Source of the DNA: Candidatus Zixiibacteriota bacterium
GTDB lineage: Bacteria > Desulfobacterota > Binatia > UBA9968
Direction: 5' to 3'
NCBI GenBank assembly: GCA_035574315.1
Contig: DATLYW010000019.1
Location: forward strand, 1-64,000
Length of the DNA: 64,000 nt
Made by a program: the position numbers and the translations under genes. The notes beneath the pieces are model-generated. The model saw only the letters and a program-made list of their open reading frames with translations, had not been told where the DNA came from and did not search any database. The first letter of the stretch is position 1. Every line of letters starts with the position of its first letter. Positions 55,639 to 63,694 of the stretch are shown here, piece after piece.

Positions 55639-55908
55639 TCAGTCGGAGACTTTCGGCAGGAAGCGCCTCATCACGCTCGGCACGAGAAAGATCTGGTCGT
55701 TGCTCGCGGGGATGAACGTCCTCCCGGTTCTCAAGCACAGCGCCTTGTGGCGCTCCACGGCGGCCAGCTGAGGGGGACGCGATTTCCCCTGGTAGGCGAT
55801 TTCCACGCTTTGTTTCTGCGGCGGTCCATCGTCCAGATGGATGCGGATGCGCATCGGATGCTCGCCGCCGCATTCTTTGCACGCCACGTAGATCTCGTAT
55901 TGAGGCAT
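55639..55908 (-). CDS. Small protein with a CxxC motif, unknown function
   Basis: 89 residues from ATG 55908 (CGGGAG upstream). A CKECGGEH motif near residue 10 could bind a metal with help from later Cys/His; PMRIRIHLDDGPPQKQSVEIAYQGK looks like a beta-rich segment. The C-terminal TFIPASNDQIFLVPSVMRRFL has no recognised family. A TTG three codons upstream is an alternative start. Confidence 0.6.
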   Translation of the reverse strand: MPQYEIYVACKECGGEHPMRIRIHLDDGPPQKQSVEIAYQGKSRPPQLAAVERHKALCLRTGRTFIPASNDQIFLVPSVMRRFLPKVSD

Positions 55909-55990
55909 GGCCGTCAACTCCCGCCGGCAAAATTTTCCACCGTCGGGTATCCCGACTTCTCGAACACCCGGCGCCCGATGCCGGGGTCCC

Positions 55991-56248
55991 TCATGTTTGC
56001 TTCGACCGCGCGATGCACTCGACGATTTTCCTCGCGGCGTCGGGGCGGCAGCGCTCGGCGACTCGCAAGACCTGCTGGCACCCTGGCCTCGTCACAAAAA
56101 ACCGAACCAGCTCCCCTTCACCCCCCTCCCCTTGCCTTCCGGGACTCTGGCCCCGTTGATGAGCGTCGAATAAAGCGGGGACTCCGGAGTCACGGAGCGC
56201 AGCAGAGCGGCGTATTGCGTTCCGGATAACTCCACGAGGATTCTCATC
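55991..56248 (-). pseudogene. Frameshifted small gene
   Basis: From ATG 56248 the frame reads MRILVELSGTQYAALLRSVT, then PESPLYSTLINGARVPEGK, and ends early. The neighbouring frame carries on with GELVRFFVTRPGCQQVLRVA and RKIVECIARSKQT to a stop at 55991. The join falls in a G-rich run (GGGAGGGGGGTGAAGGGG), typical of an indel. Together they look like one 85-residue protein. It could be decay or a sequencing error. Confidence 0.4.
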
Positions 56249-56390
56249 GCGGCCGTAACCTAGTGCAAGCCGCGACATAAATCAAGAAAAAAGACGGCGC
56301 GGAGAAGAGAGCGGCCGACTATCGGCCTCGCTCAGGCATTCTGTCTGAAAAACTGAACCTTGTCGCCGACATGCCTTGCAGGCTTGTGGA

Positions 56391-56733
56391 TCAGCGCAGC
56401 CAAGCCTGCCGAGTGTAAACTTTCTCCACGAGCTCGCGGACGTTCGGGTTCAGCGACACCAACCGGGTAGCGGTCTTGCGCGCCGGCGCGAGCAGCTGCG
56501 GACCCGGAGGTTTTCCCCGCTCCCCTCGCCCCGGAGACCTGAAAGCTCAAGAGCGACGCGATCCGCGCAGCGATCTGGTCCGCGGGATCGTTGTCGCAGA
56601 AAAGGCACAGGTGGTCGCCGGCGCGCAGGTTTTGAATCTCGCCGATCTCGGAGCCCGGTGGCTTCTCTCCGCGCACGGCGAGACCTGCCGCAGCCCTCCC
56701 GTATGTCACCGCCGGCCTGCTCGAACCCCTCAT
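56391..56733 (-). pseudogene. Frameshifted gene with a MEDS/DcmR-like sensory segment
   Basis: From ATG 56733 one frame contains IQNLRAGDHLCLFCDNDPAD, similar to the start of MEDS (DcmR-type) sensory domains, whose hallmark is xGDHLC. The coding signal then moves to another frame, ending RLVSLNPNVRELVEKVYTRQ and a stop at 56391. The shift is near 56525-56545 in a G-rich run. The ATG overlaps the stop of the next upstream gene (ATGA). The MEDS core is incomplete, so even the repaired protein would be short. Confidence 0.4.
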
Positions 56734-56999
56734 TCTGCCCCGCTTGAAGCCGGGTAAACCGCTGCGCTGCCGGCGATCTGCCGATCGATCCACCTTCTCG
56801 CTTCTCGCAGGATATAATCGCGGGCCAGCTCAGCGGTGGTGAACCGACCGGCCGGCCCCTCGACGAGCTGTACGCGTCTTCCGGGTCGGCCAGGCGGACG
56901 TATGACTCCTGCAATGCCGCTCCAGTGCTCGGAGCAACCTTCCTTGTTCACCGCCCAGGAGATGACGTGTCCCCGATACCACTCCTCATCCTTCGGCAT
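56730..56999 (-). CDS. Small protein, unknown function
   Basis: 89 residues from ATG 56999, preceded by GGAAGGA at good spacing. MPKDEEWYRGHVISWAVN is followed by a Gly/Arg/Pro-rich middle and a C-terminal helix (TTAELARDYILREARRWIDRQ). Its stop overlaps the start of the frameshifted MEDS-like gene by four bases, which supports both as real genes in one operon. No family recognised. Confidence 0.55.
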   Translation of the reverse strand: MPKDEEWYRGHVISWAVNKEGCSEHWSGIAGVIRPPGRPGRRVQLVEGPAGRFTTAELARDYILREARRWIDRQIAGSAAVYPASSGAE

Positions 57000-57340
57000 C
57001 AATCGATCCTTCCAGGAGCGGATTCCCGGCTCCCATAGCGCCCGGCGGAGTAAGGGGGGCTTACGTCGAATCCGCCCTGAAGCACCGGGCTGCCCGACTT
57101 TCGCAGGGGGTTTCTGAACCACGCGATTCTTCTCATCGACGCGCCGCTGATAAGACGCAAATTTCATACCCAAAAACGCTTTGAATTTTAAATTGCTTTC
57201 TCTCTCTCCCAAGGCGTGCGGAAGTCGGCGATCCACAGACAGTGGGTAAAATCCGACAACGACAGTGGTTCGACCTGTATGGTTTTGGCGACCAGGCTGG
57301 CTCGTTGGCCGTCGCGCGAAGTTTCCAGGACGGTTCCGGG
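57000..57340. other. Stretch of about 340 bases without a supported gene
   Basis: A minus-strand frame open through 57236-57000 joins the 89-residue gene but has no ribosome site and unconvincing composition. An AT-rich patch at 57165-57200 may hold that gene's promoter. Nothing else was recognised. Confidence 0.45.
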
Positions 57341-57733
57341 CTAGGGACGCAGAGAGGGAAGAATCGTGCGGTAGAATTCGCGGTCGCCGTCGAAGGTCCC
57401 GTCCAGAAGGTTGATCTCCCCGACCGTGAGCCAGCGAGCGTCACCCACCTCCGCTGCGTTGAGCGCCAACTCACCAGCGACATACTCGGCGATCCACCAG
57501 TGGAGCTTGAAGGTTCCCCGTGTCGAGACGTTTTCCCAAACCTTGCGCACGGGCCGCACGGTCAAGCCCACCTCCTCCATCGCCTCCCGGGCCACCGCAT
57601 CCGCCTGGCTCTCTCCGGGTTCTACCTCGCCGCTGACCGGCGCCCAGTATCCTCCGCCCCGGATCCCCGGCGCCCTCTGGATGAGAAGCACTTTCTCCCC
57701 TTTCATTATGACGGCAACGACGGCGTCGAGCAT
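57341..57733 (-). CDS. Nudix hydrolase (MutT-like)
   Basis: 130-residue minimal Nudix protein. A canonical Nudix box lies at about 35-57: GEVEPGESQADAVAREAMEEVGL, with every conserved acidic and Gly residue. MLDAVVAVIMKGEKVLLIQR forms the first strands. Likely a nucleotide or nucleotide-sugar pyrophosphatase; exact substrate unknown. Upstream lies tRNA-Arg on the same strand. Confidence 0.9.
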   Translation of the reverse strand: MLDAVVAVIMKGEKVLLIQRAPGIRGGGYWAPVSGEVEPGESQADAVAREAMEEVGLTVRPVRKVWENVSTRGTFKLHWWIAEYVAGELALNAAEVGDARWLTVGEINLLDGTFDGDREFYRTILPSLRP

Positions 57734-57848
57734 GGCTTTTCCGGCGTGCCCGAGCGAGGCCGGTGTCGATTTTCGCGACCACCGCCCGACGGTGCTTTTT
57801 CGCGCATCGCAAAACCGGGAATGGCGGGTGCCCAGCTTGGAGGGGCTA

Positions 57849-57922
57849 TGCCCCCGGCGCGATTCGAACGCACGGCCCCAGGATTAGGAATCCTGTGCTC
57901 TATCCACCTGAGCTACGGGGGC
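57849..57922 (-). tRNA. tRNA-Arg (anticodon CCU)
   Basis: A 74-base cloverleaf on the minus strand: acceptor GCCCCCG pairs with CGGGGGC, D-arm GCTC/GAGC, anticodon stem CAGGA/TCCTG around loop TTCCTAA (anticodon CCT at 57888-57886), and T-loop TTCGAAT. The 3' CCA is not encoded. It reads AGG codons. Confidence 0.95.
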
Positions 57923-57936
57923 ACAGGCAAGTTGAT

Positions 57937-57965
57937 TTTTTAGCAGCGCCGACGCTCGTTTGCAA
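57937..57965 (-). promoter_or_regulatory. Promoter of tRNA-Arg
   Basis: On the minus strand TTGCAA (57965-57960), 17-base spacer, TAAAAA (57942-57937). The transcript would start about eight bases before the mature tRNA. Confidence 0.55.
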
Positions 57966-57974
57966 CAGAACCGC

Positions 57975-58616
57975 TCAGGGAGCAGCGCCGCCTTCTCCTC
58001 CCTCGTTCTCTCCCCGTTCCCCTGACGGCGCGCCGGAGGGCCTCCACATGTACCACGTCGGCGCGCCGATCAGGACCTCTTTGCGCCGTACCGTAAAGCC
58101 GAACTTCTCGTAGAAGCCGACGTTTTCCTCGCGGTCGGTCTCCAGATAGCCCGGGAAATTGCCGTGTTCCAGGCGCTCCAGGTAGCATTTCATCAAAGCC
58201 GATCCGATGCCGCGGCCTTGTTTTTCCGGTGCGACGCCGATCGGCCCGAGATGAACGTGCGGCTCGTCCGGGTCGAGCCGGCACCAGCGGGCGAACCACT
58301 GGATGATCTTCGGCACGGAATCTCCCAGAGGCCTGAGCAGGCTCGCCGCCATCGACGGGATCTCCTCGGGAGGCGGAAGGCAATGCGGCGAGTACGTGAA
58401 GTGGACGTAACCGCAGATCCCCTCTTCGTCGCGCGCCACAAACGCGTCCCCGCGGAACATATGGCGCAAGCCGATGCGAAAGAAGAGCCGATTCTGATCG
58501 AGCCGTCCTTCTCCGAACGCCGAACGATGAAGCGGATTGGTCACGAAAGCCTCGGCGAGAACCGAGACGCACTGCTCCAGATCGCCCGACGAATATCTTT
58601 TCACGACGATCGCCAT
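57975..58616 (-). CDS. GNAT-family N-acetyltransferase
   Basis: 213-residue acetyltransferase. Acetyl-CoA binding motif A is GPIGVAPEKQGRGIGSALM near 123-142 (Q/RxxGxG/A = QGRGIG), followed by ETDREENVGFYEKFGF near 160. The C-terminal 25 residues are low complexity (Gly/Glu). Substrate unknown. Confidence 0.88.
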   Translation of the reverse strand: MAIVVKRYSSGDLEQCVSVLAEAFVTNPLHRSAFGEGRLDQNRLFFRIGLRHMFRGDAFVARDEEGICGYVHFTYSPHCLPPPEEIPSMAASLLRPLGDSVPKIIQWFARWCRLDPDEPHVHLGPIGVAPEKQGRGIGSALMKCYLERLEHGNFPGYLETDREENVGFYEKFGFTVRRKEVLIGAPTWYMWRPSGAPSGERGENEGGEGGAAP

Positions 58617-58742
58617 CTCGCCATCCGGGCCGCGCGAAGGCCGCGTCCCGCGTACCCCTCCTGGGCCCGCGACGCACCCTGACCAGCCTTCCGGGAAATC
58701 CCGTCCTGCCGATAGCTTATCACTCCGGTTCGTCCTTGCCGC

Positions 58743-59480
58743 CTACCACGCGCCGCCACAGTCCTTTGAGGGTACCAGTGCGCGCCCGGTCGGCGCGATC
58801 CGGCCACCTTCGAGCCCGACCCGCAGCTCGACGTAGAACTTGGCGAGCGACTTGAACGTCGCCCTGAGAAGCTCGTCGCGCCCTTCGGTCCTCCCGCGGC
58901 ACACGTGGCGGTGGCAACCGATTGCAACGACGTGAACCGGCACCAGCAGCTGCATCTTCGAAAGGTCGTCGAGACCGAGAGTCTTTCGTTGCGCCTCGAG
59001 CTGCATGCCGGCCGCCCGCACGTCATGCCGACCCCCCGCATATTCGTCGTAACGCATCCTGATCAACTTTTTCCAATCGCGCACGTGGACGCTTTCCACT
59101 CCCACACTTTTCAAGTAGGCCGCGTGCGCCTCGGGAACCGCCCCCTTGAGGGTCCCGAGAAATCCGCTGAGCTCCGCCGTGACTTCCAGGTCGGGTGTCT
59201 CCAGCAACAACACTACAAGCACGATGAACGACACCACCAGCTCGTTGAAGATCCTGTCCTGCTCTGTCGGCGCGAGCCGCTCGAGGTCCGCCGGGCCGCG
59301 GAACTCCCGACTGGAAAACAGCTCGAAGGCCGAACCGGCTGCGGCGCGAACCAGGTTCGCCGCGGCGGCCTCGGCCATCCGCTCGAAGGATTCGAATTGC
59401 CGGTTTTTCTTCACGTTCGATCGCTGCGCGATTCCGGCGCAGGCGGCCGTCGGCACTCTCGCGCTCACCCTTCCCTCCAC
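58743..59480 (-). CDS. Conserved-looking protein of unknown function
   Basis: Up to 245 residues; the start is uncertain (GTG 59480 or an internal start such as the Met at about residue 35). An amphipathic/hydrophobic stretch FNELVVSFIVLVVLLLETP near 78-96 may be a membrane or buried helix. HDVRAAGMQLEAQRKTLGL and LLVPVHVVAIGCHRHVC follow. Codon use is like its neighbours. No domain recognised. Confidence 0.6.
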   Translation of the reverse strand: MEGRVSARVPTAACAGIAQRSNVKKNRQFESFERMAEAAAANLVRAAAGSAFELFSSREFRGPADLERLAPTEQDRIFNELVVSFIVLVVLLLETPDLEVTAELSGFLGTLKGAVPEAHAAYLKSVGVESVHVRDWKKLIRMRYDEYAGGRHDVRAAGMQLEAQRKTLGLDDLSKMQLLVPVHVVAIGCHRHVCRGRTEGRDELLRATFKSLAKFYVELRVGLEGGRIAPTGRALVPSKDCGGAW

Positions 59481-59529
59481 AACAACCGCCCAGGGAATCG
59501 GCGCCGGCGCGACGCGCCGGAGTTTTCCC

Positions 59530-59559
59530 TTGACGGAGCACGCGTTCCTGCCCTATTTT
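59530..59559 (+). promoter_or_regulatory. Candidate promoter for the orphan binding-protein gene
   Basis: TTGACG (59530-59535), 18-base spacer, TATTTT (59554-59559). It would give a leader of about 140 bases before ATG 59705. Confidence 0.4.
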
Positions 59560-59704
59560 TACGCCCGATCGTCGACGCCATGGCAACCGAGAACGATCGC
59601 GATGGCGACATCGCAACTTCAAGGCGTTTAACCGGGTCTCGCCGTCGTCACTATCGACCCATATCACCGAAACAACCGTCCTGCCAACCCGGAAGGAGAA
59701 TTCC

Positions 59705-60712
59705 ATGAGCGAACGCCGATGTTTTTCTTTCGCCTGGAGCGCGATCGTTTTCACCACCGTCCTTGCCTGTGCCGCCGCCGCCCGCGCGGCCGCGCCGTTG
59801 CAGAAGGTCGTTTTCGTTTTCGCGGGATTCAACGAGCGGAGCGGATTTCTGTTCACGGCGAAGGACATGAGGTTTTTCGACGAGCAGGGAATCGACGCTC
59901 AGATCGTGCAGGTCCGGAGCGGCCAGGTCGCCGTTTCGGCGCTGGCGGCCAACGAAGCGCAGTTCTACAGCGTCTCCGCCACAGGCGCCAGCCTGGGGGC
60001 GATGGCCGGCGGCCTCGATCTGAACTTCATCGCCGGAATCGTCAACAAGCTGGACGGCGACGTCGTGGTCGCGCCCAGGATCGCCTCGCCGTCCGACCTC
60101 AAGGGAAAGACCCTCGGGGTGCAGAGCATCGGAGGGGGCGTCTGGACCTTCACGATGCTCGCCCTCGATCACTGGGGACTGACGCCCGACCGCGACAAAA
60201 TCCAGTTCCGGGTCGTCGGCGACCAGGCGGTACTGGCGCAGGCGCTGATCACCGGGAGCATCGACGGGTGCTATCTCGGCTATACCTTCAGCAAGGTCGC
60301 TCAGCGTCAAGGCTTCCGCGTCCTGCAGGACCTGGCGAAGGTGGACATTCCCTACCAGGGCATTGGCATCGTCGCCCGCAAGAGCTACATCGAGCAGTCA
60401 CCCGACACTGCGGCTCGGGCGCTCCGCGCAATCGCCAAGTCGGTCGCCTTTTTTCTCGACCCCGCGAACAAGCCGCGCGTCGTGGAGATCCTGATGAAAT
60501 GGCTGCGGTTGGCGCGGGTGGACGATGCGGTGGCCGGCTATGACGCCATGCAGTCGCTCTACAGCCGACGAATCTTCCCGACCGTCGACGGCATCCGAAA
60601 CACCGTGCGGATTCTCGGACGGATCGACCCGAAGTTCAGCAGGCTCAAGGCCGAGAATCTCGTCGACGAGCGAATCGTCCGCCGGCTCGAGGCAGAGGGG
60701 CTGTTCAGGTAG
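59705..60712 (+). CDS. NMT1-like substrate-binding protein
   Basis: 335-residue secreted binding protein. Signal peptide about 1-29 (SAIVFTTVLACAAAARAAA). VFVFAGFNERSGFLFTAKDMRFFDEQGI opens the mature part; PSDLKGKTLGVQSIGGGVW and the C-terminal AENLVDERIVRRLEAEGLF match the protein at 22.4 kb. GGAAGGAG precedes ATG 59705. No transporter membrane subunit nearby. Confidence 0.88.
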   Translation: MSERRCFSFAWSAIVFTTVLACAAAARAAAPLQKVVFVFAGFNERSGFLFTAKDMRFFDEQGIDAQIVQVRSGQVAVSALAANEAQFYSVSATGASLGAMAGGLDLNFIAGIVNKLDGDVVVAPRIASPSDLKGKTLGVQSIGGGVWTFTMLALDHWGLTPDRDKIQFRVVGDQAVLAQALITGSIDGCYLGYTFSKVAQRQGFRVLQDLAKVDIPYQGIGIVARKSYIEQSPDTAARALRAIAKSVAFFLDPANKPRVVEILMKWLRLARVDDAVAGYDAMQSLYSRRIFPTVDGIRNTVRILGRIDPKFSRLKAENLVDERIVRRLEAEGLFR

Positions 60713-60739
60713 CAGAACCGTTCGGACGTATTCGTCCGT

Positions 60740-61204
60740 CTACGCGCTTTCCGGGTCCTTTTTCGACATCGCCGCGCGCAGCTCCTCGGTTAGCGCATCG
60801 GCCAGCTCGGGACGGCCGTGGAAGGCGGCGGGCGTATTTTGAAACGCCGCAACGCGCCAGCGGCCGTTGAACTTCGCCGCGACCATCGTCTGGATCGCAT
60901 TCAGAGCCGGATTGAGATCCGACTGTCCCGGGGGCACCATGCCCGCCACCGCGCGAACCAGCGCCACCTCCGACGAGAGGAACCGTACCCCGCGGACTTT
61001 CCCGACGTAAGCGGGAGTTGCGTGGTGCGCGAAAATCCCCCCGACCTCGGCGGCGATTCGTTCCGGGCCGTCGTGCGACGAGCCGTCGAACCCCACGATG
61101 TGCCCGTCTTCCGCGAAGAGCGCCGCCATTTCGGGGGCATTGCGTCGGTTCCAGGTGTCCAGTAGCGCATGATAGAGCCCGATCACGTTCCTTTCTTCGC
61201 TCAC
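60740..61204 (-). CDS. SgcJ/EcaC-type NTF2-like (SnoaL) protein
   Basis: 154-residue NTF2-fold protein of the SgcJ/EcaC oxidoreductase (DUF4440) family: LLDTWNRRNAPEMAALFAEDGHIVGFDGS at the start, SEVALVRAVAGMVPPG and ALNAIQTMVAAKFNGRWRVAAFQNTPAAFHGRP at the end. The start GTG 61204 is preceded by a perfect GAGGAGG. Function of the family is not well defined. Confidence 0.85.
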   Translation of the reverse strand: MSEERNVIGLYHALLDTWNRRNAPEMAALFAEDGHIVGFDGSSHDGPERIAAEVGGIFAHHATPAYVGKVRGVRFLSSEVALVRAVAGMVPPGQSDLNPALNAIQTMVAAKFNGRWRVAAFQNTPAAFHGRPELADALTEELRAAMSKKDPESA

Positions 61205-61362
61205 GTTCTCCTCCTCTCCGTGCCGGACCGGCGCCCGCGCCCAGCGCAGGGCTTCAATGCCCCCGCCTGCGCCCCGCAACATTCGGCGGCGAACCGGGCC
61301 AGCTCCCGATTGAAGCGCTTTGGGGCCTCCGAGAGCTGCATGTGACCTGCTCCGTCGTAAAA
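61201..61362 (-). pseudogene. Remnant of an alpha/beta-hydrolase C-terminus
   Basis: A 54-codon stretch contains YDGAGHMQLSEAPKRFNREL, the usual final segment of alpha/beta-hydrolases with the catalytic His in AGHM. Nothing upstream in any frame supplies the nucleophile elbow GxSxG, so this looks like a truncated gene. Confidence 0.4.
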
Positions 61363-61504
61363 CGACGCGCGGGATGAAAGGCTGTGGAGCCCCGGGCGGC
61401 ACAGCGCAGAAGAAACGGGACGCCAGGGAATCGAGGCAAGCCAGCCGCTGGTCGGTCCGCACCGGACCAAAGCTCGGTACGTCTACGTGGGCGGCGCCGA
61501 GCCT

Positions 61505-61840
61505 TCACTCCGCGATCGCATGCAGGAACTGGAAATACGGCAAACTGAACAGCACGGTGGAATTGTTGGCTACGGTCGCCAGAGCCATGCTGCGACAAGC
61601 GAGGTTCACGTCGCCCGTAATCCGGATGCAGGCGGCGTCGGGCGAATCGACGAATCTGAGCTTGACGCCGGAGAGACGGCCGCTATCCTTGATCGCGTAG
61701 CGCCAAACGACGAGGGTCTTCCCTTTCGGCGGTGCGCCGAGCGGCGGGATGACGAAGAAGGTGACCTGGGTGTAAACGAGGAAGACGAACGCGGCCACCA
61801 GCGCAGGAAACAAGAGTCGTTTAGCCGTTTGTCCTTTCAC
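61505..61840 (-). CDS. Small membrane-anchored protein
   Basis: 111 residues from GTG 61840: one N-terminal transmembrane helix (about 9-31, LLFPALVAAFVFLVYTQVTFFVI) and a beta-rich periplasmic tail (KTLVVWRYAIKDSGRLSGVKL, CIRITGDVNLACRSMALATVA) with two Cys. A clear promoter lies upstream. No family recognised. Confidence 0.65.
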   Translation of the reverse strand: MKGQTAKRLLFPALVAAFVFLVYTQVTFFVIPPLGAPPKGKTLVVWRYAIKDSGRLSGVKLRFVDSPDAACIRITGDVNLACRSMALATVANNSTVLFSLPYFQFLHAIAE

Positions 61841-61870
61841 GGTCGCTGCCCGCCTGTCAAGGCAAGCGCT

Positions 61871-61899
61871 ATTTTAGAGCCTCTCGACGATCCTGTAAA
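61871..61899 (-). promoter_or_regulatory. Promoter of the small membrane-anchored protein gene
   Basis: On the minus strand TTTACA (61899-61894), 17-base spacer, TAAAAT (61876-61871), with predicted start of transcription about 24 bases before GTG 61840. Confidence 0.5.
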
Positions 61900-62058
61900 C
61901 CCGCATGAGGCCCCGGTATGCTCACGGGGAAGACCTCCTCCTTCCCCGCACCGAAAAAGGCCAAAGAACGGCGGCGGCCTTCCTGGCCCGTTATTTCCGC
62001 GTTTGGCTCTGTGCCGGACTTTTCCGATTGCACCATTCTTTGGTATGCTTGCGCTGTC

Positions 62059-62346
62059 GTGCGGTTCACATCACGGGGCTCTCCGGTCCTTTTCTCCGTC
62101 GCGGCCCTTACGCTCGCCGGTTGCACCGCCTCGGACCCGCTTTCGATCACCCTCTACCACCCGGAAACGAAGATAACCCGCCGCTGCGCCGCGCGCGCGG
62201 CCAGCCCGCGTGACGTTCCGGTATTGGCCGGCGCCGTCGAGGCCTGCGCGCGGCAGCTCGAGGCCAGGGGTTTTCAACGGCTGGACTCTCCGCTCGAAGA
62301 GGGGTCGGAAGCCCAGGGATCGGCGGCTCGCCCTACCATCAGGTAA
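62059..62346 (+). CDS. Small lipoprotein
   Basis: 95 residues from GTG 62059. A lipoprotein signal peptide (VRFTSRGSPVLFSVAALTLAGC) ends in the lipobox LAGC, so the mature protein is lipid-anchored. The following ITLYHPETKITRRCAA and VEACARQLEARGFQRL resemble a small family of deltaproteobacterial lipoproteins of unknown role with a YxPxTxxxxxC motif. The Ser/Glu-rich end is poorly ordered. Confidence 0.65.
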   Translation: MRFTSRGSPVLFSVAALTLAGCTASDPLSITLYHPETKITRRCAARAASPRDVPVLAGAVEACARQLEARGFQRLDSPLEEGSEAQGSAARPTIR

Positions 62347-62380
62347 AGGCTTTTCTGAGGCGCCCGCGCTGGCCGGTTGA

Positions 62381-62409
62381 TTGACTTGTGCGGGTATTCC
62401 CGTTATGAA
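62381..62409 (+). promoter_or_regulatory. Promoter of the tRNA-Lys/tRNA-Glu operon
   Basis: TTGACT (62381-62386), 17-base spacer, TATGAA (62404-62409), 24 bases before tRNA-Lys. Confidence 0.6.
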
Positions 62410-62432
62410 AAGGAAATTCTCAGCCTGCCAGC

Positions 62433-62508
62433 GAGCCGTTAGCTCAGGCGGTAGAGCATCTGCCTTTTAAGCAGAGGGTCGCTGGTTCGAATCCAGCACG
62501 GCTCACCA
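62433..62508 (+). tRNA. tRNA-Lys (anticodon UUU)
   Basis: 76 bases including an encoded CCA. Acceptor GAGCCGT/ACGGCTC, anticodon stem TCTGC/GCAGA around CTTTTAA (anticodon TTT at 62466-62468), T-loop TTCGAAT. Followed after three bases by tRNA-Glu. Confidence 0.96.
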
Positions 62509-62511
62509 GAA

Positions 62512-62589
62512 GTCCCCGTCGTCTAGCCTGGCCCAGGACACCGGCCTTTCACGCCGGCAACACGGGTTCAAATCCCGTCGGGGACGCCA
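62512..62589 (+). tRNA. tRNA-Glu (anticodon UUC)
   Basis: 78 bases including an encoded CCA. Acceptor GTCCCCG/CGGGGAC, anticodon stem CCGGC/GCCGG around CTTTCAC (anticodon TTC), T-loop TTCAAAT. Cotranscribed with tRNA-Lys. Confidence 0.96.
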
Positions 62590-62746
62590 AGCCTTTTCGT
62601 GAAAAACGGACGCTTCCGGATCCGGCTTCGCCGCTCGATCTCGGCGGACCCGCAGCCTTGCGGCGAAGGGACCTCCCTTCGGATGCGGCGAGGCGTGGGC
62701 CTTTTTTCGCGCTGGAGCGACCGACCGTTTTTTCAGGAGCGGAAGG

Positions 62747-63625
62747 TTATTTTCGCGACTTCGGCCCGAAGGGTTCGGGCTGAAACGGTCCGTCACGTTC
62801 TTGCAGAAAGGCTTTCAACCCGCCGGACTTTTTGACTTCCTCGAGCCGCTTGTTGAACTCCTCGCGCTTGCTCAACCGGGCCATCGCCGCCAGCTCGGCG
62901 TTCAGCATCCACGCCTTCCGAAGCCCCATCATCTCCAGACCCTGGGTAGCGATGTGGAGATTGATCTTGACGGTTTCCGGCGGCACGAGCGCGATACGCT
63001 CGACGAGCTTGAAACAAACTTCCATGAGCTCGCTCTTGGGCACGACCTGGTTCACGAGCCCGATCCGCAGCGCCTCCTGGGCGTCGACGTGATCGCCGGT
63101 GAGCGAATAACGGAGCGCGTTCTTGAAGCCCGCGAGCGCTACCCAGATGAAATCCGTACCGGCGCCGTGCCTGACCTGCGGCTGCCCGAAGACCGCGTCA
63201 TCGGCCGCGATGGTGATATGACAGGTCAGAGCCAGCCAGGACGCCGACCCCAGACACCAGCCGCTCACCGCGCCGATGATCGGCTTGGGATACTGCCAGC
63301 GGTAGAGCTGCCGCCCCAGGATGTCTCTGCGATCCGCATCGCGGAATCTGTTGTAGACGGTGTTGAGGGAGCTGCCGACCGGGATGCCGTAGGGCCAGGC
63401 TGTCTCGGGATCTTCGCCGCTGATGTCCTCGCCGGCCGAGAAATTTCCTCCGGAACCGGCAATCACGACGGCCCTGATTTCCGGGTCCGTTTCCGCCTCG
63501 GCCAGGGCGTGGTCGAGCTCTTCCATCATCTCCTCGGTGATCGCGTTGAGCGCTCCGGGACGATTGAGGGTGATGAGCACCCCTTTCCGCTGCTTCTCGT
63601 AGAGAATGGTCTTGTAATCCGTCAT
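62747..63625 (-). CDS. Enoyl-CoA hydratase/isomerase family protein
   Basis: 292-residue crotonase-fold protein acting on acyl-CoA thioesters. LNRPGALNAITEEMMEEL near 20-37, the oxyanion-hole segment GSGGNFSAGEDIS near 57-69 and PKPIIGAVSGWCLGSASWLAL near 113-133 are visible. The catalytic Glu pair of classical hydratases is not clear (GTDFIWVAL replaces the usual GLxP...GG region), so it may be another crotonase such as a decarboxylase or dehydratase. The tail RDGPFQPEPFGPKSRK is shared with the next gene, a tandem paralogue. Confidence 0.9.
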   Translation of the reverse strand: MTDYKTILYEKQRKGVLITLNRPGALNAITEEMMEELDHALAEAETDPEIRAVVIAGSGGNFSAGEDISGEDPETAWPYGIPVGSSLNTVYNRFRDADRRDILGRQLYRWQYPKPIIGAVSGWCLGSASWLALTCHITIAADDAVFGQPQVRHGAGTDFIWVALAGFKNALRYSLTGDHVDAQEALRIGLVNQVVPKSELMEVCFKLVERIALVPPETVKINLHIATQGLEMMGLRKAWMLNAELAAMARLSKREEFNKRLEEVKKSGGLKAFLQERDGPFQPEPFGPKSRK

Positions 63626-63694
63626 CTCGGCTCCTCGGCTCGACGGTAAATTTCCCGCGCGAAAAACGCTGTCGACCTTCAGGGCCTACCCGCC

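Noticed and set aside
57133..57483. A minus-strand frame overlapping the Nudix gene
   Set aside because: It lies out of frame across the Nudix coding region and has a Ser/Arg-rich shadow composition.
62663..62680. Palindrome CGAAGGGA-CC-TCCCTTCG after the tRNA genes as a terminator
   Set aside because: No T-run follows directly; a T-rich run appears only about 25 bases later, so terminator function is unsupported.
62599..62835. A 78-residue plus-strand frame after tRNA-Glu
   Set aside because: Arg-rich shadow-like composition, no ribosome site, and it overlaps the end of the enoyl-CoA hydratase gene on the other strand.
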